This document shows, one piece after another, positions 15,524 through 23,798 of a stretch of 34,288 bases of DNA (position 1 is the stretch's first letter; the number at the start of each line of letters is the position of its first letter). The notes under the pieces are model-generated. The model worked only from the letters and a program-made list of their open reading frames with translations. It made no database searches and was not told the origin of the DNA. The position numbers were made by a program, and so were the translations under genes. This stretch comes from Gemmatimonadaceae bacterium (GTDB taxonomy: Bacteria; Gemmatimonadota; Gemmatimonadetes; Gemmatimonadales; Gemmatimonadaceae), in assembly GCA_035533015.1 (NCBI GenBank), contig DATLUQ010000023.1, positions 1 through 34,288 of the forward strand. The letters are read 5' to 3'.

Positions 15524-17130
15524 GCGTCGTTGAGATGTGCGGGAAGAACGAAGGCGCCCAGGTGCGGGCCCGGATTCTGGGCCGCGGCGCGGAAGGCCAG
15601 GGCGAGGGTGCGGCGGGTGTTCTCGGGGTACACGATGGCATCGACGTAGCCGCGGGCGCCCGCATACTTCGCGTCGAGCTGGTGTTCGTAGTCCTCGCGC
15701 ATCTCGTCCACGGCGCGCGTCACCTCGCCCGACGCCGATTCACCAGCGGTGCGCGCGGCCTCGAGCGCGGGCCCGTGCACCGCCTGCACCGCCGACTCCC
15801 CCTCCATCACGCCCATGCGCCCGGTGGGCCAGCTGAAGATGAAGTCGGGGTCGAACCCCTGGCCGGCCATGGCGTAGTACCCGGCCCCCGAGGCGTGATT
15901 GACGGTGAGCACGATCTTGGGCACGCGGGCCGTGGCCATCGCCTCCACGAACCGGGCGCCGGCGCGGATGATCCCCTCCTGCTCGGCATCGGGCCCCACC
16001 ATGAACCCCGAGACGTCCTGCACGAACAGCAGGGGAATGCGCTGCCGGTCGCAGCGATCGATGAAGTACGCGACCTTGTCGGCGCTCTCGGCGTACACGA
16101 TACCGCCGAACCGCGGCCGTTCGCCGTCGCGGCCCTTGATGAGCCCGCGCTGATTGGCGATCACTCCCACCGGGATGCCCTCGATACACGCATCGCCGCA
16201 GATCATCTCACGCGCCAGGTCACGCTGAAACTCGTCCAGGTGTCCGCCGTCGAGCACGGCGCCCAGCAGCTCGTGCACATCGTACGACATGCGGTGGTCG
16301 CCGGGGAGCAGATCGTACAGCGATTCCGGATCGCGGGCCGGAGCCTCGGGCTCCCGCCACACGGGCAGCACGGGGCGCGGGAGCATGGCCACGAGGTCGC
16401 GCAGCTTGGCCAGGCCGGCGGCGTCGTGGTCCACGGCGTAGTGGGCCACCCCGCTGACGGCGGTGTGGGTGCCGGCGCCGCCCAGCGTCTCGGCGTCGAT
16501 CACCTGGCCCGTGGCGCCCTTGACCAGATTGGGGCCGCCGAGACCCATGAACGACGTGCCCTTGACCATCACGATCACGTCGGACAGTGCCGGCAGGTAG
16601 GCGCCGCCGGCGATGCAGGGGCCCATCACGGCCGCCAGTTGCGGCACGTGCAGGTAGCGCCGCATTATGGAATTGTAATAGAAGATGCGGCTGGCCCCGT
16701 ACTGCCCCGGGAACACGCCGCCCTGGTACGGCAGGTTCACGCCGGCCGAATCCACCAGGTAGACGATGGGAATGCGGCAGCGCATGGCGATTTCCTGGGC
16801 GCGCAGCATCTTGCGGATGGTCTCCGGCCACCAGGAACCGGCCTTGACGGTGGCATCGTTGGCCACGATCACGGTCTCGCGTCCCTGGACAATGCCGATG
16901 CCGGTGACCACGCCGGCTCCCGGCGCCTGGCCGTCGTACTGGTCGTGGGCCACGAGGAGGCCGATCTCGACGAACGCCGTGTCGGGGTCACACAGCTTGG
17001 CCACGCGCTCCCGCGCCGTGAGTTTTCCCTGCTTGTGTTGTCGCGCGATCTTGTCGGGCCCGCCGCCCTGGCGAAGATGCTCTTCCAGCGCGCGCAGTTC
17101 GTCGCTCAGGGCCCGCAGCCGCGACGTCAC
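15520..17130 (-). CDS. Acyl-CoA carboxylase, carboxyltransferase (beta) subunit, MCC/geranyl-CoA type
   Basis: A 536-residue carboxyltransferase with the two crotonase-like halves of biotin-dependent carboxylases. N-half markers are [14 protein letters not shown] (36-49), [15 protein letters not shown] (88-102), [13 protein letters not shown] (124-136) and the oxyanion-hole region [15 protein letters not shown] (170-184). C-half markers are [23 protein letters not shown] and [11 protein letters not shown]. The DATVKxG and GGVFPGQ-type segments resemble methylcrotonyl- and geranyl-CoA carboxylases more than propionyl-CoA carboxylase, but the substrate is not settled. No biotin carboxylase or carrier subunit is in the window, so an alpha subunit must come from elsewhere. 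It starts at GTG 17130, overlapping the mutase small-subunit stop (GTGA), and overlaps atuA by 4 bases. Confidence 0.92.
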   Translation of the reverse strand: MTSRLRALSDELRALEEHLRQGGGPDKIARQHKQGKLTARERVAKLCDPDTAFVEIGLLVAHDQYDGQAPGAGVVTGIGIVQGRETVIVANDATVKAGSWWPETIRKMLRAQEIAMRCRIPIVYLVDSAGVNLPYQGGVFPGQYGASRIFYYNSIMRRYLHVPQLAAVMGPCIAGGAYLPALSDVIVMVKGTSFMGLGGPNLVKGATGQVIDAETLGGAGTHTAVSGVAHYAVDHDAAGLAKLRDLVAMLPRPVLPVWREPEAPARDPESLYDLLPGDHRMSYDVHELLGAVLDGGHLDEFQRDLAREMICGDACIEGIPVGVIANQRGLIKGRDGERPRFGGIVYAESADKVAYFIDRCDRQRIPLLFVQDVSGFMVGPDAEQEGIIRAGARFVEAMATARVPKIVLTVNHASGAGYYAMAGQGFDPDFIFSWPTGRMGVMEGESAVQAVHGPALEAARTAGESASGEVTRAVDEMREDYEHQLDAKYAGARGYVDAIVYPENTRRTLALAFRAAAQNPGPHLGAFVLPAHLNDA

Positions 17131-17546
17131 GCTTCCTGCCGAGACCGCTCGTCGAACCAGGTCCGGATGTACTCGACGAGCGCGGTCGTCGGCGTTCCCG
17201 GACCGAAGAGTTCCCCCACCCCCTGGGCGCGAAGGGTCGCCATGTCTTCCTTGGGAATGATGCCGCCCCCGGTCACCAGGATGTCGTCGCGCCCCTGGGC
17301 GCGCAGCAGTTCCTTGACGCGCGGGAACAGCGTCATGTGGGCGCCGCTCAAAATGGACAGGCCGACCACGTCCACGTCTTCCTGAATGGCGGCGTTGGCG
17401 ATCATCTCGGGGGTCTGGTGCAGACCCGTATAGATCACTTCCATGCCCGCGTCGCGGAGCGCCGCGGCCACCACTTTGGCGCCGCGGTCGTGACCATCCA
17501 GACCGGGTTTGGCTACGAGCACGCGGATGGGGCGCATGGCCTGCAT
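17127..17546 (-). CDS. Acyl-CoA mutase small subunit, B12-binding (IcmB/McmB-like)
   Basis: A 139-residue stand-alone cobalamin-binding domain. The base-off motif D17-x-H19-xx-G22 (GLDGHDRG) supplies the cobalt-ligating His19. [11 protein letters not shown] near the middle and [11 protein letters not shown] after it complete the Rossmann-like fold; [10 protein letters not shown] is the usual late motif. It pairs with the large subunit at 18400-20094 to form adenosylcobalamin-dependent mutase. Heterodimeric large (about 560) plus small (about 137) subunits are typical of isobutyryl-CoA and 2-hydroxyisobutyryl-CoA mutases. ATG 17546 has TACCCT seven bases upstream, which may be an internal leaderless promoter; ATG 17537 (MRPIRVL) is the alternative start. 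It overlaps the carboxylase gene by 4 bases. Confidence 0.93.
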   Translation of the reverse strand: MQAMRPIRVLVAKPGLDGHDRGAKVVAAALRDAGMEVIYTGLHQTPEMIANAAIQEDVDVVGLSILSGAHMTLFPRVKELLRAQGRDDILVTGGGIIPKEDMATLRAQGVGELFGPGTPTTALVEYIRTWFDERSRQEA

Positions 17547-17596
17547 GGGTCGAAGGGTAAGACGCGCGCCGTGGAGAACCGGCGCACGCAGTGAAG

Positions 17597-18382
17597 CTAG
17601 CGGGCCCGTCGCCGCCGGGGCAACTCGTGCTTGTGCGCCAGCAGCAGCATCTCCCCCGATCGCCGCGAGAGCGCGCGCGGGCTCCAGCCGTCGAACGCCT
17701 GCTCGACGATCAGTCCCTCCCGAGCCATCAGCGCGGCCAGCGCCGTGGGCGTGTATAGCCGGATGCAGTGCTCGCGCTCTCCGGTGCCGCCCGGGCCGTA
17801 CCAGTGGGTGCCTACGGTGAGCATCCCCGACAACGGGTCGAAGTCCCGCTCCTGCGCCACCAGCGTGCCGTCGCCGGCGCGCCACCAGTCGCGCGACAGG
17901 AAGCGCGCCATCACTCCGTCACGGTTGCCGCCGTGCCAGATCAGCGTGCCCCCAGGCTTGAGCACGCGCGCAAACTCGGCGATCGTGCGCGCGTCGTCCC
18001 GCGGATCGGCAAAGAATCCAAACGACGTGAAGAGATTGACCACGGCGTCGAACCGCGCCGTCCAGCGCGCCGGCAGCACGCGCATGTCGCCGCGGTGATA
18101 GCGAAGCGCGGGGCCGGTGCCGCGCTCGCGGGCCCGGGCGAGCAACTCGCGGGAGTAGTCGAGGCCGTCGACGCGGAAACCCGCCTCGGCCAACAGGTGA
18201 GCGTGCCGCCCCTGCCCGCAGGGCACGTCGAGCACGCGTGCGCCGGCCGGAAGGCCGAGCAGTTCGACCACCCGCGCCACGTCGCGGCGCGCGCGTTCGG
18301 GGGTGAAGATCGGTTCGTATTCGAGCAGGTACTGCGCGTCGAAATAGTCGCGCCACCACTCACCCGATCCGGCGTTGCGCAC
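17597..18382 (-). CDS. Class I SAM-dependent methyltransferase
   Basis: About 261 residues with a Rossmann methyltransferase fold. Motif I is [12 protein letters not shown], the acidic strand-2 end is [17 protein letters not shown] is the motif II/IV region, and [13 protein letters not shown] is the post-motif. The N-terminus contains [21 protein letters not shown], common in ubiquinone/UbiE-like and small-molecule methyltransferases. I start at GTG 18382, the first start codon in frame after the mutase stop (18400); no Shine-Dalgarno sequence is visible, so it is tentative. The gene lies between the two subunits of the acyl-CoA mutase, with gaps of 17 and 50 bases. Substrate unknown. Whether it serves the same pathway is not shown by the sequence. 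Confidence 0.87.
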   Translation of the reverse strand: MRNAGSGEWWRDYFDAQYLLEYEPIFTPERARRDVARVVELLGLPAGARVLDVPCGQGRHAHLLAEAGFRVDGLDYSRELLARARERGTGPALRYHRGDMRVLPARWTARFDAVVNLFTSFGFFADPRDDARTIAEFARVLKPGGTLIWHGGNRDGVMARFLSRDWWRAGDGTLVAQERDFDPLSGMLTVGTHWYGPGGTGEREHCIRLYTPTALAALMAREGLIVEQAFDGWSPRALSRRSGEMLLLAHKHELPRRRRAR

Positions 18383-18399
18383 GCGGGAGCCGGCCGCGT

Positions 18400-20094
18400 T
18401 CAGAAGAACACCGGTTCCCGATAGGCCCCGAACACGTCCTCCATCGCGGCGCGGATCTCGTACAGCGTGCAGTACGATCGCGCGCATTCGAGGATGAAGG
18501 GCATCAGGTTGCGCGTGCCGCGGGCGGCGTCGCGGAGGGCGTCGAGCGCCGCAGTGCACCGGGCCTGGTCTCGCTCGGCCCGCACCCTGGCCATCCGCTC
18601 GCCCTGCCGCCGCTCTGCCGCCTCGCCCACCTTGAGCACCGGAATCGTGAGTTCGGGTTCGTCGGTCACGAACTCGTTGACGCCCACCACCACACGCCGG
18701 TGCTGCTCGATCTCCCACTGCTGGCGCGCCGCCGACTCGGCGATCTTCCGCTGGAACCACCCCGTCTCGAGTCCCTGGGCCACCCCGCCCACCCGTTCGA
18801 TCTCGAGGAATAGCGCCTCGGCCTCGCGCTCCAACTGATCGGTCAGCGCTTCCACATAGTAGGAACCGCCCAGCGGGTCCATGACGTTCGGCACGCCGGT
18901 TTCGTAGGCCAGCATCTGCTGCGTGCGGAGCGCCACCTGCACCGCCTCTTCGGTGGGCAGGGCGAGTGTCTCGTCCATGGAATTGGTATGGAGCGACTGC
19001 GTGCCGCCGAGCACGGCGGCCAGCGCCTGGTACGCCACGCGCACCACGTTGTTCATGGGCTGCTGGGCGGTGAGCGTCACGCCGGCGGTTTGCGAATGGA
19101 ACCGCATCATCCACGACCGCGGGTCCTTGGCGCCGTACCGCCCCTTCATGTGGCGGGCCCAGATGCGGCGCGCGGCGCGCAGTTTGGCGATCTCCTCGAA
19201 GAAATCGTTATGGATGTCCCAGAAGAACGACAGCCGGCGGGCGAAATCGTCCACGCCGAGCCCGCGGGCCACGCCACGCTCCACGTATGTGAAGCCGTCG
19301 GCCAGCGTGAATGCCAACTCCTGGGCTGCCGTGGCGCCCGCCTCGCGGATGTGGTAGCCCGAGATCGAGATCGTATTCCATTGCGGCGCGTGCTCGGCTC
19401 CCCACTCGAAGCAGTCGACGATGAGCCGCAGGGCCGGCTCGATGGGAAAGCACCACGCGTGCTGCGCCATGTACTCCTTGAGGATGTCGTTCTGGATCGT
19501 GCCGCGCAGTTTGTCGGAAGAGACGCCCTGCTTCTCCGCGGCGGCGATGTAGAACGCCCACAGGATGATGGCCGGCCCGTTGATCGTCATGGACGTCGAC
19601 ACTTGATCGAGCGGAATGCCGTCGAACAGCACTTCCATGTCGGCCAGGCTCGAGATGGCCACGCCCGTCTTGCCGACCTCGCCCAGCGAACGCGCGTGGT
19701 CGGAGTCGTAGCCCATGAGCGTGGGAAAGTCGAACGCGGTGGACAACCCCGTCTGCCCTTGCTCGAGCAGAAACTTGAAGCGCGTGTTGGTGTCTTCGGC
19801 ACTGCCGAAGCCCGCGAACTGCCGCATCGTCCACAGCCGGCCGCGGTACCCGGTGGGATGGATGCCGCGCGTGAACGGGAACGATCCCGGAACCCCGAGG
19901 TCGCTCTCCCGGTCGCCCGCCACGTCGAGAGGCGTGTAGAGCGGCGCCACCTCCGCCCCCGAATTCCCGAACGCCAACTCGCGCTTCTCGCCGCGCTCGT
20001 ACCGGGCGCGCCACGCCGCCACTTCGGCGCGAAGCCGCTCCAATTCGGCCCGTTGTTCGGCGACCGTTTGCGAAAGCTCCCGGGTGGACGTCAT
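18400..20094 (-). CDS. Adenosylcobalamin-dependent acyl-CoA mutase large subunit, isobutyryl-CoA mutase type
   Basis: A 564-residue catalytic TIM-barrel subunit without a B12 domain; a separate gene at 17127-17546 supplies it. It opens with a helical segment (5-35). [20 protein letters not shown] (74-93) lines the acyl-CoA channel. Aligned by conserved neighbours with Propionibacterium methylmalonyl-CoA mutase at a constant offset of four, residue 89 (Tyr) is Phe93 here, residue 207 (Arg) is Gln211, and His244 is His248. Phe/Gln is the isobutyryl-CoA mutase pair; Arg207 is what binds the methylmalonyl carboxylate. Length also matches IcmA. I therefore infer butyryl/isobutyryl-CoA interconversion or a related uncharged branched acyl-CoA, not methylmalonyl-CoA. 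It overlaps meaB by 4 bases. Databases would probably label it methylmalonyl-CoA mutase. Confidence 0.93.
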   Translation of the reverse strand: MTSTRELSQTVAEQRAELERLRAEVAAWRARYERGEKRELAFGNSGAEVAPLYTPLDVAGDRESDLGVPGSFPFTRGIHPTGYRGRLWTMRQFAGFGSAEDTNTRFKFLLEQGQTGLSTAFDFPTLMGYDSDHARSLGEVGKTGVAISSLADMEVLFDGIPLDQVSTSMTINGPAIILWAFYIAAAEKQGVSSDKLRGTIQNDILKEYMAQHAWCFPIEPALRLIVDCFEWGAEHAPQWNTISISGYHIREAGATAAQELAFTLADGFTYVERGVARGLGVDDFARRLSFFWDIHNDFFEEIAKLRAARRIWARHMKGRYGAKDPRSWMMRFHSQTAGVTLTAQQPMNNVVRVAYQALAAVLGGTQSLHTNSMDETLALPTEEAVQVALRTQQMLAYETGVPNVMDPLGGSYYVEALTDQLEREAEALFLEIERVGGVAQGLETGWFQRKIAESAARQQWEIEQHRRVVVGVNEFVTDEPELTIPVLKVGEAAERRQGERMARVRAERDQARCTAALDALRDAARGTRNLMPFILECARSYCTLYEIRAAMEDVFGAYREPVFF

Positions 20095-21173
20095 GGCGTC
20101 ACCTGCGTCAGAAGGGTTCCACTACGCGCCAGCAGCGCGTCGGCGATGGCGAACGGATTGGTGCGGCCGGCCTCGAGCGAGGGCAACTGCTCGTCGAGCC
20201 ACGCGTTGGTCGCGGCATCCTGCCACAGCCGGCCGCGGACGCGCGACTCCACGACGTGCATGACCCGGTCCCGGAGCCGGCGGCGGCGGCGCAGCCGCAA
20301 CTCGCCGCTGACCTCAAGATAATGAAAGTGGCGGTTCAGCGCGTCGAGCAGGTCGCTGGTCCCCTCATCGCGTACGGCCACCGACCGCAAGACGGGGGGC
20401 GTCCACTGCTCGGCGTCCGGCGCACGCGCCGCCTCCCGCGCCAGGCGAGCCGGATTCATGCGCGACAGGTCCACCCCATGGTGCGCCGGCACGTGCTTCA
20501 TCGTGCTGCCGGCACGGAGCCCGAGCATCAACTCCAACTCGTTGCGCAGGCGGTCGGCCCCGGGCCGGTCGGCCTTGTTCACCACGAACACGTCGGCGAT
20601 CTCCATCAGTCCGGCCTTGAGCGTCTGGATCGAATCGCCTGACTCGGGCACGAGCACGACCACACTGGAATCCGCGATGCCCGAGATGTCGAGTTCGCTC
20701 TGCCCCACCCCGACGGTCTCGATGAGAATGCGATCGACGCCGAACGCGTCGAGCACGTCGGCCACTTCGCTGGTCGTGGCGGCGAGCCCACCCAGCGAAC
20801 CGCGTGTGGCCATGGACCGGATGAACACGCCGGCATCGAGCGCCACCGACTCCATGCGAATGCGATCGCCGAGCAGCGCGCCGCCGGTGAACGGCGATGT
20901 GGGGTCCACCGCGATGACGCCCACGGAAAGTCCCTCGGCGCGGTAGGCGCGGACGATCTGCGCGGTGAGCGTGCTCTTTCCGGCGCCCGGTGGGCCGGTG
21001 AGCCCGATGCGGCGGGCCCGACCGAGTCGGGACTGCCACATGGCGAGCAGATGGTCAAAGCCGGCCCGGTGGTTCTCGACGATGCTCACCGCGCGGGCGA
21101 GCGCCGCGGGGCGTCCCTCGACGAAGTCGCGCAGCAGTTGATCGTGAGCGGCCAAGGGTGCAGAAGCGGTCAT
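20091..21173 (-). CDS. meaB: MeaB/ArgK-type G-protein chaperone of B12 mutase
   Basis: A 360-residue P-loop GTPase of the MeaB/MMAA group. Walker A is GPPGAGKS at 60-67, [16 protein letters not shown] (89-104) is the family switch region, [10 protein letters not shown] is at 151-160, and the GTPase NKxD motif is NKAD at 199-202. The C-terminal helical part (280-360) is the dimerisation arm. MeaB loads adenosylcobalamin into its mutase and protects it from inactivation, using GTP. Direct overlap with the mutase large-subunit gene (ATGA) supports that partnership. It also overlaps the CBS membrane protein gene upstream by 4 bases, so it joins the housekeeping part of the operon to the mutase part. 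Confidence 0.95.
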   Translation of the reverse strand: MTASAPLAAHDQLLRDFVEGRPAALARAVSIVENHRAGFDHLLAMWQSRLGRARRIGLTGPPGAGKSTLTAQIVRAYRAEGLSVGVIAVDPTSPFTGGALLGDRIRMESVALDAGVFIRSMATRGSLGGLAATTSEVADVLDAFGVDRILIETVGVGQSELDISGIADSSVVVLVPESGDSIQTLKAGLMEIADVFVVNKADRPGADRLRNELELMLGLRAGSTMKHVPAHHGVDLSRMNPARLAREAARAPDAEQWTPPVLRSVAVRDEGTSDLLDALNRHFHYLEVSGELRLRRRRRLRDRVMHVVESRVRGRLWQDAATNAWLDEQLPSLEAGRTNPFAIADALLARSGTLLTQVTP

Positions 21174-22135
21174 GCGGAAGCCGGGGCTGGTTCGTCGTGC
21201 TCGTCGCGAATTTCGCCGACGAGTTCTTCCAACAGATCCTCCAGGGTCACGATGCCGATCGTGTGGTTCTCCTTGTCCTGGACGATGGCAAGGTGCCGAT
21301 GGTCTCGGAGCATTTCAAACAGTAGCGTGCTGCAGAGCGTCCCGGGGGTCGTGCGGGCCACTGGGCGTGGGGCGGCCAGGGCCGCCTCGGCACCGCGCAG
21401 CAGGTCGAACGCGTGCAGCATTCCGGTGACGCGGTCGAGCGATCCATGGTACACCGGGACGCGGCTGTACGCCGTCCGGGCGACCTGCTCCGCCGCCTCG
21501 TGCGCGTCGGCCGCGTCGGACACCGCGAACACCTGGTCGCGCGGCGTCATCACGTCGCGCACGATCTTGTCACCGAACTCCACGACGCTCATGATGATGG
21601 CGGCATCGTCTTTCGCGGTCACTCCCTCGAGTTCGCTTTCTCGCAGCAACTGTTGGATCGCGGCCCGCTCGGCTACCGGCCCGGAGGCCGGGCTGCGCGC
21701 CCGGGCCCCACGCACCACGCGCGACGCCCACAGAATGGGCGCGGCCACCTGCTCCGCCACCCGGAGCACGGGCAGCGTCCATGGGACGAGCCGGGCGGTC
21801 CAGTGGCGCGCCACCGCGCGGGCGAGGAGTTGGGCTAGGAGCACGACTACCGCCGCGCAGCCGGCGAGCGCGAGGGCCACCTGCGACGCCGATTCGGAGA
21901 GGTGCGACGCCAATTCGGCACCGGCCGCGGCGAGCACCAGCCCCACGGCCACCGAGGCGGCGGCGACCAGCCGCTGCGGCCGGTTGATCGACGCGACCAC
22001 GGCCGAGGCGCCCCGCAGTCCGCGCTCTGCCCAGTGCCGCAGCCAGATGCGGCTCAGGAGGCGCACCACGGTGGCGCCGGCCACGAGCCACGCAATGGCG
22101 ACCGCGGCGAGCAGGACCACCAGCCCGTCGGTCAC
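21170..22135 (-). CDS. CorC/HlyC-type membrane protein with CBS pair, no C-terminal domain
   Basis: A 321-residue protein. The N-terminal part has three or so membrane segments (about 4-28, 56-75, 86-108), in the place of the DUF21/CNNM transmembrane domain but poorly conserved. A CBS pair covers about 190-310: VRDVMTPRDQVFAVS, YSRVPVYHGSLDRVTGMLHA and then GIVTLEDLLEELVGEIRDE. The protein ends just after the second CBS domain, so the usual CorC_HlyC C-terminal domain is absent. CNNM/CorC proteins are linked to magnesium or sodium/magnesium exchange. The start is GTG 22135, overlapping the stop of its paralogue (GTGA); the stop overlaps meaB. The transport role is inferred from the family. 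Confidence 0.88.
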   Translation of the reverse strand: MTDGLVVLLAAVAIAWLVAGATVVRLLSRIWLRHWAERGLRGASAVVASINRPQRLVAAASVAVGLVLAAAGAELASHLSESASQVALALAGCAAVVVLLAQLLARAVARHWTARLVPWTLPVLRVAEQVAAPILWASRVVRGARARSPASGPVAERAAIQQLLRESELEGVTAKDDAAIIMSVVEFGDKIVRDVMTPRDQVFAVSDAADAHEAAEQVARTAYSRVPVYHGSLDRVTGMLHAFDLLRGAEAALAAPRPVARTTPGTLCSTLLFEMLRDHRHLAIVQDKENHTIGIVTLEDLLEELVGEIRDEHDEPAPASA

Positions 22136-23352
22136 TCGGCCTCCTCGTGCGCCACCGACGGGTGCGGTCGGCGCTCGAAGTACACACGCTCGATGCGCCG
22201 GTGCCGCACCCGCTCGACGACGACCTTGAACTCGCCGATCGTGGTGGAATCTCCCGCGCGCGGCACGCGCCCGAACGCGTCGTACACCAGCCCGCCGACC
22301 GTCGTCAGGTCCTCGCGCTCGAGCGACGCGCCGAGCGCGTCGGACAGATCGCTCAACGGCACCTTGCCCAACACCCAGAACCGGTCGGCCCCCTCGCGCT
22401 CGATGTCGGGCTCCTCGACATCGCGTTCGTCGCGGATCTCGCCCACGATCTCTTCGAGTACGTCCTCGATGGTCACCAGCCCCGCCGTGCCGCCGAATTC
22501 GTCGACGACGATCGCCATGTGCGTGCCACTCTTGCGAAATTCGCGCAGTTGCCGGTCGATCGATTTGGAGCTGGGAATGAAGGTGGCGGGGCGGACCAGC
22601 GTTTCCCATCCACCCGGCGGCTCACCGTCTTCGAGCGCCCAGAGCAGGAGGTCCTTCGCGTACAGGACACCCGCCACGTTGTCCAGCGTCTCACGGTACA
22701 CCGGAAGCCGCGCGTGCTCTGAGCTGCGCACGCGGTCCAGCACCTCCGACCACGGGGTGCCGGCCTCCACACCCACGATGTCCACGCGCGGCACCATGAT
22801 CTCGTCCACGTCGGTGCGGGCGAGCGCGAAGGCGCGGTTGAGCAGCGTGGCCTCACCCACCGTGACGTCGGCCTCGGCCTCGAGCACTTCGCGCAGGCGC
22901 CCCGCCGATGCTTCGCGCTCCGCCTCGGGATCGCCCGACGCCGGCATCACGCGGCCGAACCCCGCCTCGATGGCCGTGCCCACGCGCACCACCGGGCGCA
23001 GCAGTGCCGACAAGAGCGCGGTTACCGGGCGCATGCGCGCCGCCGTGGCGAGCCCCCTGGTCGAGGCGGCCGCACGGATGGCGGCATCCATCACGAGCAC
23101 GCCGGCGACGAGCGCGAGCACGACCAACCAACTCAGCGCGGGCGCCGCATCGAGCCCGCGCAGCACGCCGCGTCCCACGCCGGCGCCGAGGGCCAGATAG
23201 GCCAGCACCCGCGTCATAGCGAGCGCACGGTGCGCGTCGTCAGCGCCCGGAACGGCTCGGCACTCGGGCGCCGCCAGCGCGCCGTCGGCGGCCGCCGTGA
23301 CGGCGGCGAGCGCGGCCCCGCCTGCCGCGACGACCCAGGCGGCCATGCTCAT
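22132..23352 (-). CDS. CorC/HlyC-type CBS-domain membrane protein, full length
   Basis: A 406-residue protein. Membrane segments are near 4-26, 46-64 and 73-95. The CBS pair spans about 180-308: DEIMVPRVDIVGV, ARLPVYRETLDNVAGVLYAK, IVVDEFGGTAGLVTIEDVLE then EIVGEIRDE. The C-terminal CorC_HlyC domain (about 322-395) has FWVLGKVPLSDL and TVGGLVYDAFGRVPRAGD. In many bacteria a gene of this family follows ybeY. The ATG at 23352 overlaps the ybeY stop (ATGA); ATG 23346 is an alternative start. It is probably a cation (Mg/Co) exporter or its regulator. It may work with the shorter paralogue next to it, for example as a heterodimer; that is inference. Confidence 0.9.
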   Translation of the reverse strand: MSMAAWVVAAGGAALAAVTAAADGALAAPECRAVPGADDAHRALAMTRVLAYLALGAGVGRGVLRGLDAAPALSWLVVLALVAGVLVMDAAIRAAASTRGLATAARMRPVTALLSALLRPVVRVGTAIEAGFGRVMPASGDPEAEREASAGRLREVLEAEADVTVGEATLLNRAFALARTDVDEIMVPRVDIVGVEAGTPWSEVLDRVRSSEHARLPVYRETLDNVAGVLYAKDLLLWALEDGEPPGGWETLVRPATFIPSSKSIDRQLREFRKSGTHMAIVVDEFGGTAGLVTIEDVLEEIVGEIRDERDVEEPDIEREGADRFWVLGKVPLSDLSDALGASLEREDLTTVGGLVYDAFGRVPRAGDSTTIGEFKVVVERVRHRRIERVYFERRPHPSVAHEEAE

Positions 23353-23798
23353 GCGCGGCCAGCTCGGAGCACGCGTTTCACGAGCCGTTCCTGGCGCCGC
23401 CACATATCGGAGGTGACGCGCGACTCGTCCTCGGGGTGGTCGAACCCGAGCACGTGCAGCGTACCGTGCACGACCAACCGCACCAACTCCTCGCGCACGG
23501 GAATGGCCCGCGTCCTGGCCGACCGCCGGGCCGCGTCCACCCCGATGTAGACGTCGCCCATGACGGCGCCGTCCGTGCCTGCCTGTGCAAAGCCGAACGC
23601 GATGACGTCGGTGGCCCCACGGCGGCCCAGGTGCCGCCGGTTGAGGCGGGCGATCGTCCGGTCGTTCACGAACGTCACCGACACGACGGCACGGCGCACG
23701 CGCGCCGAGCGCAGCACGGCACGCACGGCGTTCGCGGCCAGCGACCGCGAGATCGCGAGGCGACCCGATTCCACGGCGACGTCGACTACCGTGTTCAC
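23349..23798 (-). CDS. ybeY: Endoribonuclease YbeY
   Basis: A 149-residue YbeY. The metal-binding motif is HGTLHVLGFDH (H-x3-H-x5-H), followed by PEDE. SVTFVNDRTIARLNRRHLGR and TDVIAFGF are the conserved N-terminal markers; GDVYIGVDAA precedes the active site. YbeY matures the 3' end of 16S rRNA and takes part in ribosome quality control. The start is GTG 23798, overlapping the HD-phosphodiesterase stop (GTGA). The order phoH, pgpH, ybeY is widely conserved and supports the call. Length is normal. Confidence 0.95.
   Translation of the reverse strand: MNTVVDVAVESGRLAISRSLAANAVRAVLRSARVRRAVVSVTFVNDRTIARLNRRHLGRRGATDVIAFGFAQAGTDGAVMGDVYIGVDAARRSARTRAIPVREELVRLVVHGTLHVLGFDHPEDESRVTSDMWRRQERLVKRVLRAGRA

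Noticed and set aside
14163-15665. Long minus-strand frame extending upstream of the AtuA C-terminal-domain protein (to 618 codons)
   Set aside because: The upstream part is Arg/Pro/Ala-rich and lies out of frame over atuA and the carboxylase end; the conserved domain starts at 14162.
15499-17385. 628-codon plus-strand frame opposite the carboxylase gene
   Set aside because: Antisense shadow produced by GC-rich codon bias; the minus strand encodes an unambiguous carboxyltransferase.
18383-19114. Upstream extension of the methyltransferase frame (to 505 codons)
   Set aside because: It is an out-of-frame shadow of the mutase gene with shadow-like composition.
18400-20094. Plain annotation as methylmalonyl-CoA mutase
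   Set aside because: The Arg that binds the substrate carboxylate is Gln211 and the Tyr is Phe93, so the default label is probably wrong.
22136-22609. Upstream extension of the shorter CorC-like protein
   Set aside because: The added residues are Arg/Gly-rich shadow of the paralogue upstream; the GTG at 22135 with the GTGA overlap is the better start.
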